A stretch of DNA of 64,000 nt, taken from NCBI RefSeq assembly GCF_015476115.1, contig NZ_CP064295.1, positions 124,001 to 188,000 on the forward strand, written 5' to 3'. How positions within the stretch are numbered: the first letter of the stretch is position 1; each line of letters starts with the position of its first letter. Source of the DNA: Aegicerativicinus sediminis (GTDB lineage: Bacteria; Bacteroidota; Bacteroidia; Flavobacteriales; Flavobacteriaceae). Under the pieces are notes generated by a model. That model was given only the letters and a program-made list of their open reading frames with translations. It was not told the origin of the DNA and made no database searches. Positions 50,680 through 59,872 of this stretch are shown piece after piece. Both the position numbers and the translations under genes were made by a program.

Positions 50680-52875
50680 ATGCAAACAGAACAATTTTAT
50701 TACGACAACCGGATAGTAAAAAAGTTCATTTATGCAACAATTTTTTGGGGAGTCATTGGTATGACCGTAGGATTATTGTTGGCATATATGTTCTTATTTC
50801 CCAATCTCACCGACGGCATCTCCTGGCTTAGTTTTGGACGATTAAGACCATTACATACCAATGCTGTAATTTTTGCCTTTGTTGGAAATGCCATTTTCGC
50901 AGGGGTATATTATTCTTTGCAACGTCTGCTAAAAGCACGGATGTGGAAAGATTGGTTAAGTAATTTTAATTTCTGGGGGTGGCAATTGATTATAGTTGGT
51001 GCCGCCATTACACTTCCACTAGGTTTTACAACCTCTAAGGAATATGCTGAATTAGAATGGCCTTTTGATATTGCCATTGCATTAGTTTGGGTTGCTTTCG
51101 GCGCTAATATGATTGGTACTATTTTAAATCGAAGACAACGGCATCTTTACGTTGCCATATGGTTTTACCTAGCAACCTTCGTTACTGTAGCGGTTCTTCA
51201 TATAGTAAATAGTATTGAGATACCTGTGAGTTTATTTAAAAGTTATTCTGCATATTCTGGTGTACAGGATGCCTTGGTACAGTGGTGGTATGGGCATAAT
51301 GCAGTTGCATTCTTTTTAACAACTCCGTTTTTGGGTCTGATGTATTATTTTATACCAAAAGCGGCTAACAGGCCGGTTTATTCTTACCGTCTTTCAATTG
51401 TGCATTTTTGGTCGCTCATCTTTATTTATATATGGGCTGGACCCCACCATTTACTTTATTCAGCCTTACCTGATTGGGCACAAAATTTAGGTGTAGCCTT
51501 TTCGGTAATGTTGATTGCCCCATCCTGGGGTGGTATGATAAATGGGCTTCTCACTCTTCGAGGAGCTTGGGATAAAGTTAGAACTGATCCTGTTCTTAAG
51601 TTCATGGTGGTAGCGATAACAGGTTATGGTATGGCTACGTTTGAGGGTCCGATGCTCTCTATTAAAACCTTTAATGCCGTAGCACACTTTACAGATTGGA
51701 TTATTGCACACGTTCACGTTGGTGCATTAGCTTGGAATGGTTTCTTAACCTTTGGTATGGTGTATTGGTTAGTTCCAAGATTGTTCAAAACAAAATTATG
51801 GTCTACCCAATTGGCCAATTTGCATTTCTGGGTTGGCACACTCGGTATCATAATGTATGCATTACCAATGTACGTAGCTGGATTTACGCAAGCTTCAATG
51901 TGGAAGCAATTCAACCCTGATGGAACTTTAGTATACGGTAATTTCCTTGAAACATTAACAGAGATAATCCCAATGTATTGGATGCGTGCCATCGGTGGTA
52001 CTTTATACATTTCTGGTATTTTAATTTTAGTGTTCAATATTGTTAAAACAATTAAGAGTGGAACAGCTGTTACAGATGAATTGGCAGAAGCAGCTCCTTT
52101 AACTAAAGTAACTTCAAAAAGAACAGCCAAGGAAGGTTACCATACTTGGTTAGAAAGAAGACCTGTTAAATTAACCATATACACTACCATCGCGATTTTA
52201 ATTGGAGGTATGGTACAGATAATTCCGTCCTTAATGGTGGAAGAATATGTACCTGTTATTTCAACCGTAAAACCATATACACCGTTAGAATTAGAAGGTC
52301 GTGATCTATATATTAGAGAAAGCTGTAACGCCTGCCATTCTCAATTAATTAGGCCTTTTAGAAGTGAAGTGGAACGTTACGGAGAATATTCAAAATCTGG
52401 TGAATATGTCTATGATCATCCGTTCCTTTGGGGCAGTAAACGTACAGGTCCTGACCTTCATCGGGTAGGTGGAAAATATTCAGATAATTGGCACCTCAAC
52501 CATATGTATGATCCACAAAGTACATCAGCTGGTTCTATAATGCCTAGTTATAGATGGTTGGTGAGAAATGAACTCGACAAATCTAAAACTGAAGGTAAAA
52601 TGAAGGCAATGGTTTCTTTAGGTGTTCCATACACAGAAGAAGATATTTCCAACGCTCAAGAATCGATGACGCAACAAGGTACACAAATAGAAAAAAACCT
52701 CTACAATGATCCAGACTTTGCCTCTACATATGAGTCAGACAAAAAAGCTGCTGAAGAAAGCGGTAGTGAGTTTGTGGAAATGCGAAATAGAGAAATCGTA
52801 GCTCTAATTGCTTACTTACAGCGATTAGGAACTGATATTAAAGTTCAACCACAAGAAGGGGTATCATCTAACTAA
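50680..52875 (+). CDS. ccoNO: Fused cbb3 cytochrome c oxidase subunits I and II (CcoN-CcoO)
   Basis: The 731-residue protein starts with a CcoN body of about 12 helices. Haem and CuB ligands lie in HTNAVIFAF, WWYGHNAVAFF, GPHHLLYSALPDW and TDWIIAHVHVGALAWNGF. A helix near 495-520 (LTIYTTIAILIGGMVQ) then anchors a periplasmic CcoO domain with one haem c site, CNACH at residues 549-553, followed by HSQLIRPF. The fusion joins the catalytic core and the mono-haem subunit. It is the terminal O2 reductase with high O2 affinity. ccoQ follows 14 bases downstream. Confidence 0.96.
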   Translation: MQTEQFYYDNRIVKKFIYATIFWGVIGMTVGLLLAYMFLFPNLTDGISWLSFGRLRPLHTNAVIFAFVGNAIFAGVYYSLQRLLKARMWKDWLSNFNFWGWQLIIVGAAITLPLGFTTSKEYAELEWPFDIAIALVWVAFGANMIGTILNRRQRHLYVAIWFYLATFVTVAVLHIVNSIEIPVSLFKSYSAYSGVQDALVQWWYGHNAVAFFLTTPFLGLMYYFIPKAANRPVYSYRLSIVHFWSLIFIYIWAGPHHLLYSALPDWAQNLGVAFSVMLIAPSWGGMINGLLTLRGAWDKVRTDPVLKFMVVAITGYGMATFEGPMLSIKTFNAVAHFTDWIIAHVHVGALAWNGFLTFGMVYWLVPRLFKTKLWSTQLANLHFWVGTLGIIMYALPMYVAGFTQASMWKQFNPDGTLVYGNFLETLTEIIPMYWMRAIGGTLYISGILILVFNIVKTIKSGTAVTDELAEAAPLTKVTSKRTAKEGYHTWLERRPVKLTIYTTIAILIGGMVQIIPSLMVEEYVPVISTVKPYTPLELEGRDLYIRESCNACHSQLIRPFRSEVERYGEYSKSGEYVYDHPFLWGSKRTGPDLHRVGGKYSDNWHLNHMYDPQSTSAGSIMPSYRWLVRNELDKSKTEGKMKAMVSLGVPYTEEDISNAQESMTQQGTQIEKNLYNDPDFASTYESDKKAAEESGSEFVEMRNREIVALIAYLQRLGTDIKVQPQEGVSSN

Positions 52876-52889
52876 AACCAATCGAAATC

Positions 52890-53078
52890 ATGCTAAAATT
52901 TGTAAAACATAATTTAGAAAACATCGATGGGGTTACCATCTACCCTATCCTTTCTCTTTTGATCTTTTTTGTCTTTTTTGCGCTAATGTTTGGTTGGGTT
53001 TTAACTGCCAAAAAAAGCTATATAGAAGAAGTGAGCAATATCCCTTTAGATAACCAAAAAACCAACGAATTATCATGA
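52890..53078 (+). CDS. ccoQ: cbb3 oxidase subunit CcoQ-like
   Basis: The 62-residue protein has one membrane helix (IYPILSLLIFFVFFALMFGWVL) and a short charged tail, as in CcoQ, which stabilises the oxidase. Its identity rests on size, helix and position between ccoNO and ccoP, as CcoQ sequences are weakly conserved. It overlaps ccoP by 4 bases (ATGA). Confidence 0.82.
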   Translation: MLKFVKHNLENIDGVTIYPILSLLIFFVFFALMFGWVLTAKKSYIEEVSNIPLDNQKTNELS

Positions 53079-54058
53079 AAACAGGAATGGCAATTATCCG
53101 GATTTTAATATATCTGATCGTTACTATTGGTTTATTTGAATTTTTTATCGATTCGGGAGATGAACCTGCGGTTTTTAAATACCCTATCATATGGGGTTTT
53201 GTACTATTCGTATTGCTTTTCAGCATTGCAATTGAAATGATTAAATCTAGCTTGGAAGGCATACTTTTCAAGAGTTTAGACGAAGATGCCCAAGCACAAT
53301 TCCTAATTAGGGAAAAAAACCGAAAGGAAGAACAATATGCTTGGTTCTATAATATTTATAAGAAATTAACAGCAAGCAAACCCATTGAAGAAGAAGGCGA
53401 TATTATTTTAGACCATAATTACGACGGTATCAAGGAACTTGACAACAGATTACCACCATGGTGGGTTTATGGATTTTATATTACCATTATTTTCGCGGTA
53501 ATATACCTTGCGAGGTTCCACATTTTTGGAGGTGCTGATCAAGCGGAAGAATATGCAATAGCGGTTGAAGAAGCAAGGATTCAAATTGAGGAATACAAGA
53601 AAACCGCTAAGGATTTGGTTGATATAAATACGGTCGAACTTCTCACGGAAGCGTCGGATATTAATTCAGGAAAGACCATTTTTACTGCCAATTGTGTTGC
53701 CTGCCATAAAATGGATGGAGGCGGAGGTATCGGACCCAATCTTACAGATGACTATTGGATAATTGGTGGTGGCATTAAAAATGTATTTAATACTATTTCT
53801 GAAGGTGGTCGCCCTGGCAAGGGAATGATATCATGGAAAAGTGAATTAAAACCTAGCGAAATTGCACAAGTAGCAAGTTATGTCCTTTCACTTCATGGTA
53901 CGACCCCTGCCGATCCAAAAGATCCGGAAGGTGAAATTTGGGTGGATGAAAATGCACCTGTCGATGAGGCAAAAGTGGAAATTTCATCAGACTCAACCGA
54001 AGTAAAAGTTATAATTGAAAATGATCCTGTTATAGAAGACTTGGACAGTTCAAATTAA
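53075..54058 (+). CDS. ccoP: cbb3 oxidase subunit III, CcoP, with a single haem c site
   Basis: The 327-residue protein has two N-terminal helices (about 5-22 and 27-50), a loop, and the CcoP-type helix at about 125-150 preceded by DNRLPPWWVYGFYI. A periplasmic cytochrome c domain follows, with one site, CVACH at 207-211, followed by GGGGIGPNLTDDYWI. Proteobacterial CcoP is di-haem; here only one CxxCH is present in the full length. The C-terminus (about 275-327) is an acidic extension. It hands electrons to CcoO. Confidence 0.93.
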   Translation: MKTGMAIIRILIYLIVTIGLFEFFIDSGDEPAVFKYPIIWGFVLFVLLFSIAIEMIKSSLEGILFKSLDEDAQAQFLIREKNRKEEQYAWFYNIYKKLTASKPIEEEGDIILDHNYDGIKELDNRLPPWWVYGFYITIIFAVIYLARFHIFGGADQAEEYAIAVEEARIQIEEYKKTAKDLVDINTVELLTEASDINSGKTIFTANCVACHKMDGGGGIGPNLTDDYWIIGGGIKNVFNTISEGGRPGKGMISWKSELKPSEIAQVASYVLSLHGTTPADPKDPEGEIWVDENAPVDEAKVEISSDSTEVKVIIENDPVIEDLDSSN

Positions 54059-54059
54059 A

Positions 54060-55478
54060 ATGGCTGAAGAACAAGAAAAGTTTCGTGACAGTATTGCCAC
54101 GATAAATGAAGAAGGAAAACGCAACTGGATATTCCCGAAAAAACCAGTAGGTAAGTTTTATGAATATCGAAAATATGTTAGTTATGGCCTTCTTCTAATC
54201 TTGTTTGCATCTCCATTTATAAAAATAAACGGCAACCAATTTTTAATGTTCAATGTATTGGAGCGACGCTTCAATATATTTGGATTCCCTTTTTGGCCAC
54301 AAGATTTTTACCTCTTTGTCTTAATGATGATTATTGGGGTAGTTTTTGTAATCCTTTTCACCGTTGCATTTGGCAGACTTTTCTGTGGATGGGTATGTCC
54401 TCAGACCATTTTTATGGAAATGGTTTTCAGACGTATAGAATACTGGATAGATGGTGACAGGGGAAAACAAATGCGGTTAGACAAAATGCCGTGGAATTCG
54501 GAAAAAATCAGAAAACGCCTATTAAAGTGGATTATCTTTTTTTTGATTTCATTTTTAATTGCGAATGTTTTCTTGGCTTACCTTATTGGGAGTGATCAAT
54601 TGCTCGAATATATTACCGATGGACCGTCTTTACATGTTAGCACTTTAATTTCACTATTAATCTTTACAGCTGTATTCTATTTCATCTTTGCATGGTTTAG
54701 AGAACAGGTATGTATAATTGCCTGCCCATATGGTAGGTTGCAAGGGGTTTTATTGGATAATAAATCCATAGTGGTTGCTTATGATCATGTACGAGGGGAA
54801 AAAGAAAAAGGCAGAGCCAAGTTTAAAAAGAATGAAGACCGCGAAGCCAGTGGAAAAGGTGATTGTATTGATTGTTTTCAATGTGTACATGTTTGTCCGA
54901 CAGGAATAGACATTAGAAATGGAACACAGTTAGAATGCGTGAATTGTACCGCATGTATTGATGCATGCGACCATATGATGGAATCGGTAAATCTTCCTAA
55001 AGGCCTAATTAGATATGCTAGCGAAGAAAATATAGAGAAGAACGCAAAGTTTAAGTTTACCGCTAGAATGAAAGGCTATACTGTTGTCCTTGGAATTCTT
55101 ATAGCGGTATTAACTGGTTTACTTTTTATAAGGAATGATGTAGAAGCACGAGTATTGCGATTACCAGGTCAATTGTATGAGAAAAAAGCAGACAACATCA
55201 TTAGCAATGTTTATACATTTAAGCTGGTAAACAAGACCAACCGCGAAATCAATAATGTTCAATTTAAATTGGTGTCACACTCCGGAACAATAAAAGTTGT
55301 GTCTCACCAAATATTACAAGTACCTGCCAAAGAATTTACAGAAGGAACGCTATTTATCGAATTGAACGCTAAAGACCTGGAGGATGAAAAAGACAAATTG
55401 AAAATAGGGGTTTTTAGTAATGATGAGTTAATCGAAACAACAACCACAACCTTTTTAGGTCCTAGAAGTTATAAATAA
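54060..55478 (+). CDS. ccoG: CcoG, iron-sulfur protein of cbb3 oxidase assembly
   Basis: The 472-residue protein starts one base after ccoP. It has five or six helices (about 37-56, 85-108, 160-180, 195-215 and 340-360) and FGRLFCGWVCPQT near 104. Two [4Fe-4S] motifs appear in CIDCFQCVHVCPTGID (near 270) and CVNCTACIDACDHM (near 297). A C-terminal IG-like domain closes it. CcoG reduces Cu during cbb3 maturation in studied bacteria. Confidence 0.95.
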   Translation: MAEEQEKFRDSIATINEEGKRNWIFPKKPVGKFYEYRKYVSYGLLLILFASPFIKINGNQFLMFNVLERRFNIFGFPFWPQDFYLFVLMMIIGVVFVILFTVAFGRLFCGWVCPQTIFMEMVFRRIEYWIDGDRGKQMRLDKMPWNSEKIRKRLLKWIIFFLISFLIANVFLAYLIGSDQLLEYITDGPSLHVSTLISLLIFTAVFYFIFAWFREQVCIIACPYGRLQGVLLDNKSIVVAYDHVRGEKEKGRAKFKKNEDREASGKGDCIDCFQCVHVCPTGIDIRNGTQLECVNCTACIDACDHMMESVNLPKGLIRYASEENIEKNAKFKFTARMKGYTVVLGILIAVLTGLLFIRNDVEARVLRLPGQLYEKKADNIISNVYTFKLVNKTNREINNVQFKLVSHSGTIKVVSHQILQVPAKEFTEGTLFIELNAKDLEDEKDKLKIGVFSNDELIETTTTTFLGPRSYK

Positions 55479-55482
55479 AACC

Positions 55483-55929
55483 ATGAAAATAAATTGGGGA
55501 ACAGGTATTGTAATTGGCATGGCTCTATTTATGAGTTTTATTCTCTATTTCGTTTTTAAAGCAGCCAACCAAAATGCTAATGAGACTGACCTTGTAACAG
55601 AAGAATATTATAAAAAAGAGCAAAACCTACAGGCTGATATTTACGCAATGGAAAATGTCATGAATATGAAAAATCCTGTGGTAGTATCAAAAATAAATTC
55701 GGGGCTTGCTATAATATTTCCGGATGATTTTGAGAGTGAGGGAATAAAAGGTACCATTTATTTATACCGACCTTCAAACAAAAATCTTGATCTAGAAATC
55801 CCCCTAGCCCTAGAAAATGCCCAAGATTTAATACCAGCTGATAATTTGTTACCAGGCAGGTGGGATATTTCGATAAGATGGAGTTATGGTGGGAAAGATT
55901 ATTTAATGAAAAAATCATTAACTCTATGA
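55483..55929 (+). CDS. ccoH: FixH/CcoH family protein
   Basis: The 148-residue protein has one N-terminal membrane helix (WGTGIVIGMALFMSFILYFVF), then the conserved YYKKEQNLQADI segment. A small beta domain ends in PGRWDISIRWSYGG. This is the FixH pattern, a cbb3 assembly factor. It is 4 bases from ccoG and overlaps the next gene by 4 bases (ATGA). Confidence 0.9.
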   Translation: MKINWGTGIVIGMALFMSFILYFVFKAANQNANETDLVTEEYYKKEQNLQADIYAMENVMNMKNPVVVSKINSGLAIIFPDDFESEGIKGTIYLYRPSNKNLDLEIPLALENAQDLIPADNLLPGRWDISIRWSYGGKDYLMKKSLTL

Positions 55930-56654
55930 GCCTCCTTTGGACAGCTTTTGTTTTTGGACTTTTAGGCAGTTTACATTGTGTGGGTATGTGTGGACCTATC
56001 GCCTTCATTTTGCCGGTGGATCGAGATAATAGGGTTAAACGGATATTTCAAATTTTGAATTATCATTTTGGACGCCTACTCTCCTATGGAATTCTAGGGT
56101 TTTTTATTGGTATAATTGGTCAAAGCATCAACCTTTTGGGTTACCAAAAACAAATGTCAATTACAATTGGAATTTTAATGTTACTATCAATATTGATTCC
56201 AAGTTTAAGTCGAAAATTTTCTAGGCCTATCAATACATTCGTAACTAAAAAATTGGGGGCGGTAAAATCAAAAATCGGATCACAATTAAAGAAAAAGTCT
56301 GGTTTTACCTTTTTGGCTATAGGCTTTTTAAACGGTTGGCTTCCATGCGGATTAGTTTACATGGCAGTCTTTGGTTCCTTCGTAATGGGTAGTGCTATAG
56401 AAGGAGGGCTATATATGATTTTATTTGGAATTGGTACTATTCCCCTTATGACAGGCGCAATATACTTAGGTAATTTTCTAAAGCTTCAGTTCAGGCAAAG
56501 ACTTTTAAAGTTAGTGCCAGCTGCAGTAGTTATAATTGGACTAATTTTTATTTTACGAGGATTAGGATTAGGAATTCCATATCTCTCACCTCCAGATACA
56601 ATCAACCAGCCCCACACTTCAATGTCTTCACCAGCTACTCCAAGCTGTCATTAA
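55926..56654 (+). CDS. SafE/TauE family membrane protein of the oxidase operon (CcoH2-like)
   Basis: The start is placed at ATG 55926 (MSLLWTAFVFGLLGSLHC), overlapping the ccoH stop; an ATG at 55860 would lie inside ccoH. The 242-residue protein has six helices and the SLHCVGMCGP motif, in which two cysteines flank a Gly/Met turn, as in copper-import proteins of this family seen next to cbb3 genes. The second half has GWLPCGLVYMAV, a matching Cys motif. It probably handles copper for the oxidase. It ends the operon. Confidence 0.9.
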   Translation: MSLLWTAFVFGLLGSLHCVGMCGPIAFILPVDRDNRVKRIFQILNYHFGRLLSYGILGFFIGIIGQSINLLGYQKQMSITIGILMLLSILIPSLSRKFSRPINTFVTKKLGAVKSKIGSQLKKKSGFTFLAIGFLNGWLPCGLVYMAVFGSFVMGSAIEGGLYMILFGIGTIPLMTGAIYLGNFLKLQFRQRLLKLVPAAVVIIGLIFILRGLGLGIPYLSPPDTINQPHTSMSSPATPSCH

Positions 56655-56668
56655 AGACGTTCCATTAA

Positions 56669-58030
56669 TTAAACCGTCATGGAAAACAATTGGGTTTCAG
56701 GTTTATTTCGCTGAAGTCTTCTGTCAAACGGCATACAAACATTCCGCACAAACTGTTTTCCTTTAGAAGTGACCAATATTTCCTGATCTCCAAATTCTAT
56801 AAGTCCATCCTCCTCCATAACTTTCAATTGAACTAAAACTTCTGGTAGTTCCTCAAAATAAAGCCTGTCGTCTTGCCAAGAGGTTTTAAAATTGCACATA
56901 ATATTCAAAATGTGCCTACGTATGGCCAAATCTTCGGAATTCAATATATGACCACGAAATACTGGAAGAATTTCATTGGAAATTAAATGGTAGTATTCGT
57001 CCAAGCCTTTTACATTTTGGGCAAATCCATACCAACTATCACCAATTGAAGATACGCCTAAACCAATCATTAACTGACTTTTGGAAATAGTATATCCCAT
57101 AAAATTTCTATGTAATTTTCCTTCATAAAATGATTTAGTTAAATCATCCGATGGCAATGCGAAATGGTCCATTCCTATTTCCACATAACCAGAATCAATA
57201 AGTTTTTCCTTACCCCATTGGTACTGCGCAAACTTTAATGAAGCCTCTGGCAAATCTTCTTCTCTATACCCTCGCTGGCCATTACCTTTCATCCAAGGTA
57301 CATGGGCATAGCTATAAAAAGCTATCCTGTCGGGACGCAATTCTATTGTATTTGAAATAGTATTCTTTATATTATCTAATGTTTGAAAAGGTAATCCGAA
57401 AATAATATCATGTCCAACAGATTCATAACCAAATTTTCTAGAGGTTTCCGTTATATGTTTTACCTGATTAAAAGACTGAATTCTATTAATGGCCTTTTGA
57501 ACAGTATCATTATAATCCTGCACGCCATAACTTACTCTTGTAAAGCCATGTTTTCTGAACAACGCTAACTGATCCTCTGAAGTATTATTTGGATGTCCCT
57601 CAAAACTGAATTCTACGTTTTCAGCTCGATCAGCTAATTTGAAAATACCATTAAACAACCTCTCTAAATTATCAACAGAAAAAAAGGTAGGTGTACCTCC
57701 TCCCAAATGTAATTGGCTAATTTTAGGCCGATAACCCAATAGTTGGCGGTACATAGAAAATTCCTTTATTAAGGCCTCCACATATGGTCTCTCAACTAAA
57801 TGATTTTTTGTAATTCGTTTTGTACATCCACAAAACGTACACATCGATTCACAAAAAGGCAAGTGAATATAGATGCTAATACCTTCAGAATCTTTTGTTT
57901 CGGCAAAGCTTTTTTGTATTGATTCTTTCCAGGCTACAAGAGAAAAAGTTTGAGAATCCCAGTAAGGTACAGTTGGGTAGCTAGTATATCTAGGACCAGC
58001 TACATTGTACTTGCTGATTAAGTCCGACAT
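56669..58030 (-). CDS. hemN: Oxygen-independent coproporphyrinogen III oxidase
   Basis: The 453-residue radical SAM enzyme has the [4Fe-4S] motif CESMCTFCGC (about residues 60-69), HLGGGTPTFF near 112, and VSYGVQDYN near 170. It converts coproporphyrinogen III to protoporphyrinogen IX without O2, using SAM. It supplies haem for the oxidase under low O2. A TGAC-N4-GTCA palindrome lies 55 bases ahead of its start, with a -7 element TATTTTTG. It is convergent with the oxidase operon. Confidence 0.96.
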   Translation of the reverse strand: MSDLISKYNVAGPRYTSYPTVPYWDSQTFSLVAWKESIQKSFAETKDSEGISIYIHLPFCESMCTFCGCTKRITKNHLVERPYVEALIKEFSMYRQLLGYRPKISQLHLGGGTPTFFSVDNLERLFNGIFKLADRAENVEFSFEGHPNNTSEDQLALFRKHGFTRVSYGVQDYNDTVQKAINRIQSFNQVKHITETSRKFGYESVGHDIIFGLPFQTLDNIKNTISNTIELRPDRIAFYSYAHVPWMKGNGQRGYREEDLPEASLKFAQYQWGKEKLIDSGYVEIGMDHFALPSDDLTKSFYEGKLHRNFMGYTISKSQLMIGLGVSSIGDSWYGFAQNVKGLDEYYHLISNEILPVFRGHILNSEDLAIRRHILNIMCNFKTSWQDDRLYFEELPEVLVQLKVMEEDGLIEFGDQEILVTSKGKQFVRNVCMPFDRRLQRNKPETQLFSMTV

Positions 58031-58053
58031 TATAAAATGGATTTATTCAAGGT

Positions 58054-58096
58054 CAAAAATAAATCGCAGGTTATCCAACAAACATGACTTATGTCA
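58054..58096 (-). promoter_or_regulatory. hemN promoter with FNR-type palindrome
   Basis: The palindrome TGAC-TTAT-GTCA (58085-58096) and, exactly 23 bases further on the reverse strand, TATTTTTG (58061-58054), a perfect TAnnTTTG -7 element, form the clearest member of the series. The predicted start of transcription is near 58046, about 15 bases before the ATG. Confidence 0.75.
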
Positions 58097-58132
58097 ATGT
58101 TCAACAATACTTTGAAAAAGTTAGATCTATAA

Positions 58133-58162
58133 TTAAAAAATATGCCCAGTTAAACTGGGCAT
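58133..58162 (-). terminator. Terminator of the xyl operon
   Basis: On the reverse strand ATGCCCAGTT-T-AACTGGGCAT is followed by ATTTTTT, 28 bases past the symporter stop. Confidence 0.88.
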
Positions 58163-58189
58163 TGAATAATTTCAAAATCCGAATGTTAA

Positions 58190-59842
58190 TTAACCTGTGA
58201 AATATGATAAAATTGCTATAACAATTATCACTAATATTACAGATAGGACAACATCAATTTTATCATAACTTCCCTTAGTAGCTGCTTTGTCTTCAGCACT
58301 CAGTGTGCCAAATGAAAGACCAGAAATTTTTGCATAATCAGGTGGTGCAGTAGCCAAACTAACAGACACACATAATATCACTGAAAATATGAACATAAAT
58401 ATCGCCATATGTGCAAAATTTATAGTTGCAAAATAGAATAACCAATTATTTACCTCCTCACCTGAGGTAATTTGGGGTTGGTAATAAATTTCACTTCCTA
58501 ATCTTAACACCAATAGGAATAAACCAACCATTAATGTAGTAATTGCCGCTTTCGGTGTAACACGCTTCCAAATGATTCCCAGAAGAAATACGGTGGTTAC
58601 TGGAGGTGCTATGTAGGATTGAACATTTTGAAGGTATTGGTACATGACTCCACCTCCAATTTTCTGCATAATCGGAATCCAGATAATTCCAAGTACTACT
58701 ATAATTCCGGTAGCTACCTTACCAATTCTCAATAATTCCTTTTCAGATTTATTGGGTTTCAGTTTTTTATAGATATCAATGGTAAAAATCGTAGAGCAAC
58801 TGTTAAAAACTGAGGCCAAAGAACTCATTAAGGCTGCCATTAATCCACCGGCTACTAGACCCTTTAAACCTACTGGAAGTAATGCCTTAACCAATACAGG
58901 AAATGCGCGATCAGCCCTATCTACTGTAAAGGTTTCAGGGTATTTAACAGTTAGAGCAAAGGCTATAATTCCAGGAATTAGGAAAATAAGAATTGGCATC
59001 AATTTTAAATAAGCTCCAAAGATGGCTCCTCGCCTACCAATTTTAATATTGTTTGCTGCAAGAGTTCGTTGTACAATGTATTGGTCTGTACACCAATACC
59101 ATATTCCGACTATGGTTCCTCCAAATAGTAAACCTGTCCAAGGAAAATCAGGGTCAGACATTGGTCGCCACATATTGAAATGTTGTGGGCTCACTTCCCT
59201 CACAGTCGACTGAAGTTCGTCCCATCCACCAATTTCCTGTAAACCTAAATATGTAATTATTAATGATCCAGCAATTAAAATTACAGTTTGAAGTGTTTCC
59301 GTATAAATAACCGCCTTCATACCACCAATGATAGTGTAAAGGCCGGTAAATAGAACTACCCCAATGGCGCCATACCAAAATGGAATTCCTAATAATTCAG
59401 AAACTACAATTCCGCCGGCATAAATAGTAACCGAAACTTTTGTAAGTACATAGGCAACCAATGAGAAAACTGACAAAAACCAACGTGAACGGCTATCAAA
59501 TCGTTTTTCTAAGAATTCAGGCATCGTAAATGCACCACTTCTAATGTAAAAAGGTAGAAAAAGCCAACCTAATAGTAAAACAATCCATGCATGTAGCTCG
59601 TAATGGGCCATGGGCGTACCCGATTCAAAACCTGTCCCTGCTAGACCAACAACGTGTTCAGATCCGATGTTAGATGCAAAAATGGAGGCACCGATAACGA
59701 ACCAACCCACATTACGACCAGCGAGGAAATAATCTTCGGTATTTTTATTTTTTTGAAGTACTACCCATGCGGCAACTGCCAACAAGGCCAAGAAATATAA
59801 CCCTAAGACCCACCAGTCTAAGGTTTCGAGTACAGTTTCCAT
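58190..59842 (-). CDS. Sodium/sugar symporter, SSS family (probable xylose uptake)
   Basis: The 550-residue protein has about 14 helices and SSS-family motifs: YFLAGRNVGWFVIGASIFASNIGSEH in parts (about 36-62), with the Na+-site segment GLAGTGFESG. LGIIWKRVTPKAA lies in the second half. It resembles SglT-type Na+/glucose-galactose symporters. It is encoded last in the xylB-xylA-symporter operon (gap of 30 bases from xylA), so xylose is the likely substrate, inferred from context. Confidence 0.9.
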   Translation of the reverse strand: METVLETLDWWVLGLYFLALLAVAAWVVLQKNKNTEDYFLAGRNVGWFVIGASIFASNIGSEHVVGLAGTGFESGTPMAHYELHAWIVLLLGWLFLPFYIRSGAFTMPEFLEKRFDSRSRWFLSVFSLVAYVLTKVSVTIYAGGIVVSELLGIPFWYGAIGVVLFTGLYTIIGGMKAVIYTETLQTVILIAGSLIITYLGLQEIGGWDELQSTVREVSPQHFNMWRPMSDPDFPWTGLLFGGTIVGIWYWCTDQYIVQRTLAANNIKIGRRGAIFGAYLKLMPILIFLIPGIIAFALTVKYPETFTVDRADRAFPVLVKALLPVGLKGLVAGGLMAALMSSLASVFNSCSTIFTIDIYKKLKPNKSEKELLRIGKVATGIIVVLGIIWIPIMQKIGGGVMYQYLQNVQSYIAPPVTTVFLLGIIWKRVTPKAAITTLMVGLFLLVLRLGSEIYYQPQITSGEEVNNWLFYFATINFAHMAIFMFIFSVILCVSVSLATAPPDYAKISGLSFGTLSAEDKAATKGSYDKIDVVLSVILVIIVIAILSYFTG

Positions 59843-59872
59843 AGTGTTAGTGTTAGATAGTGATTTTGTAGG

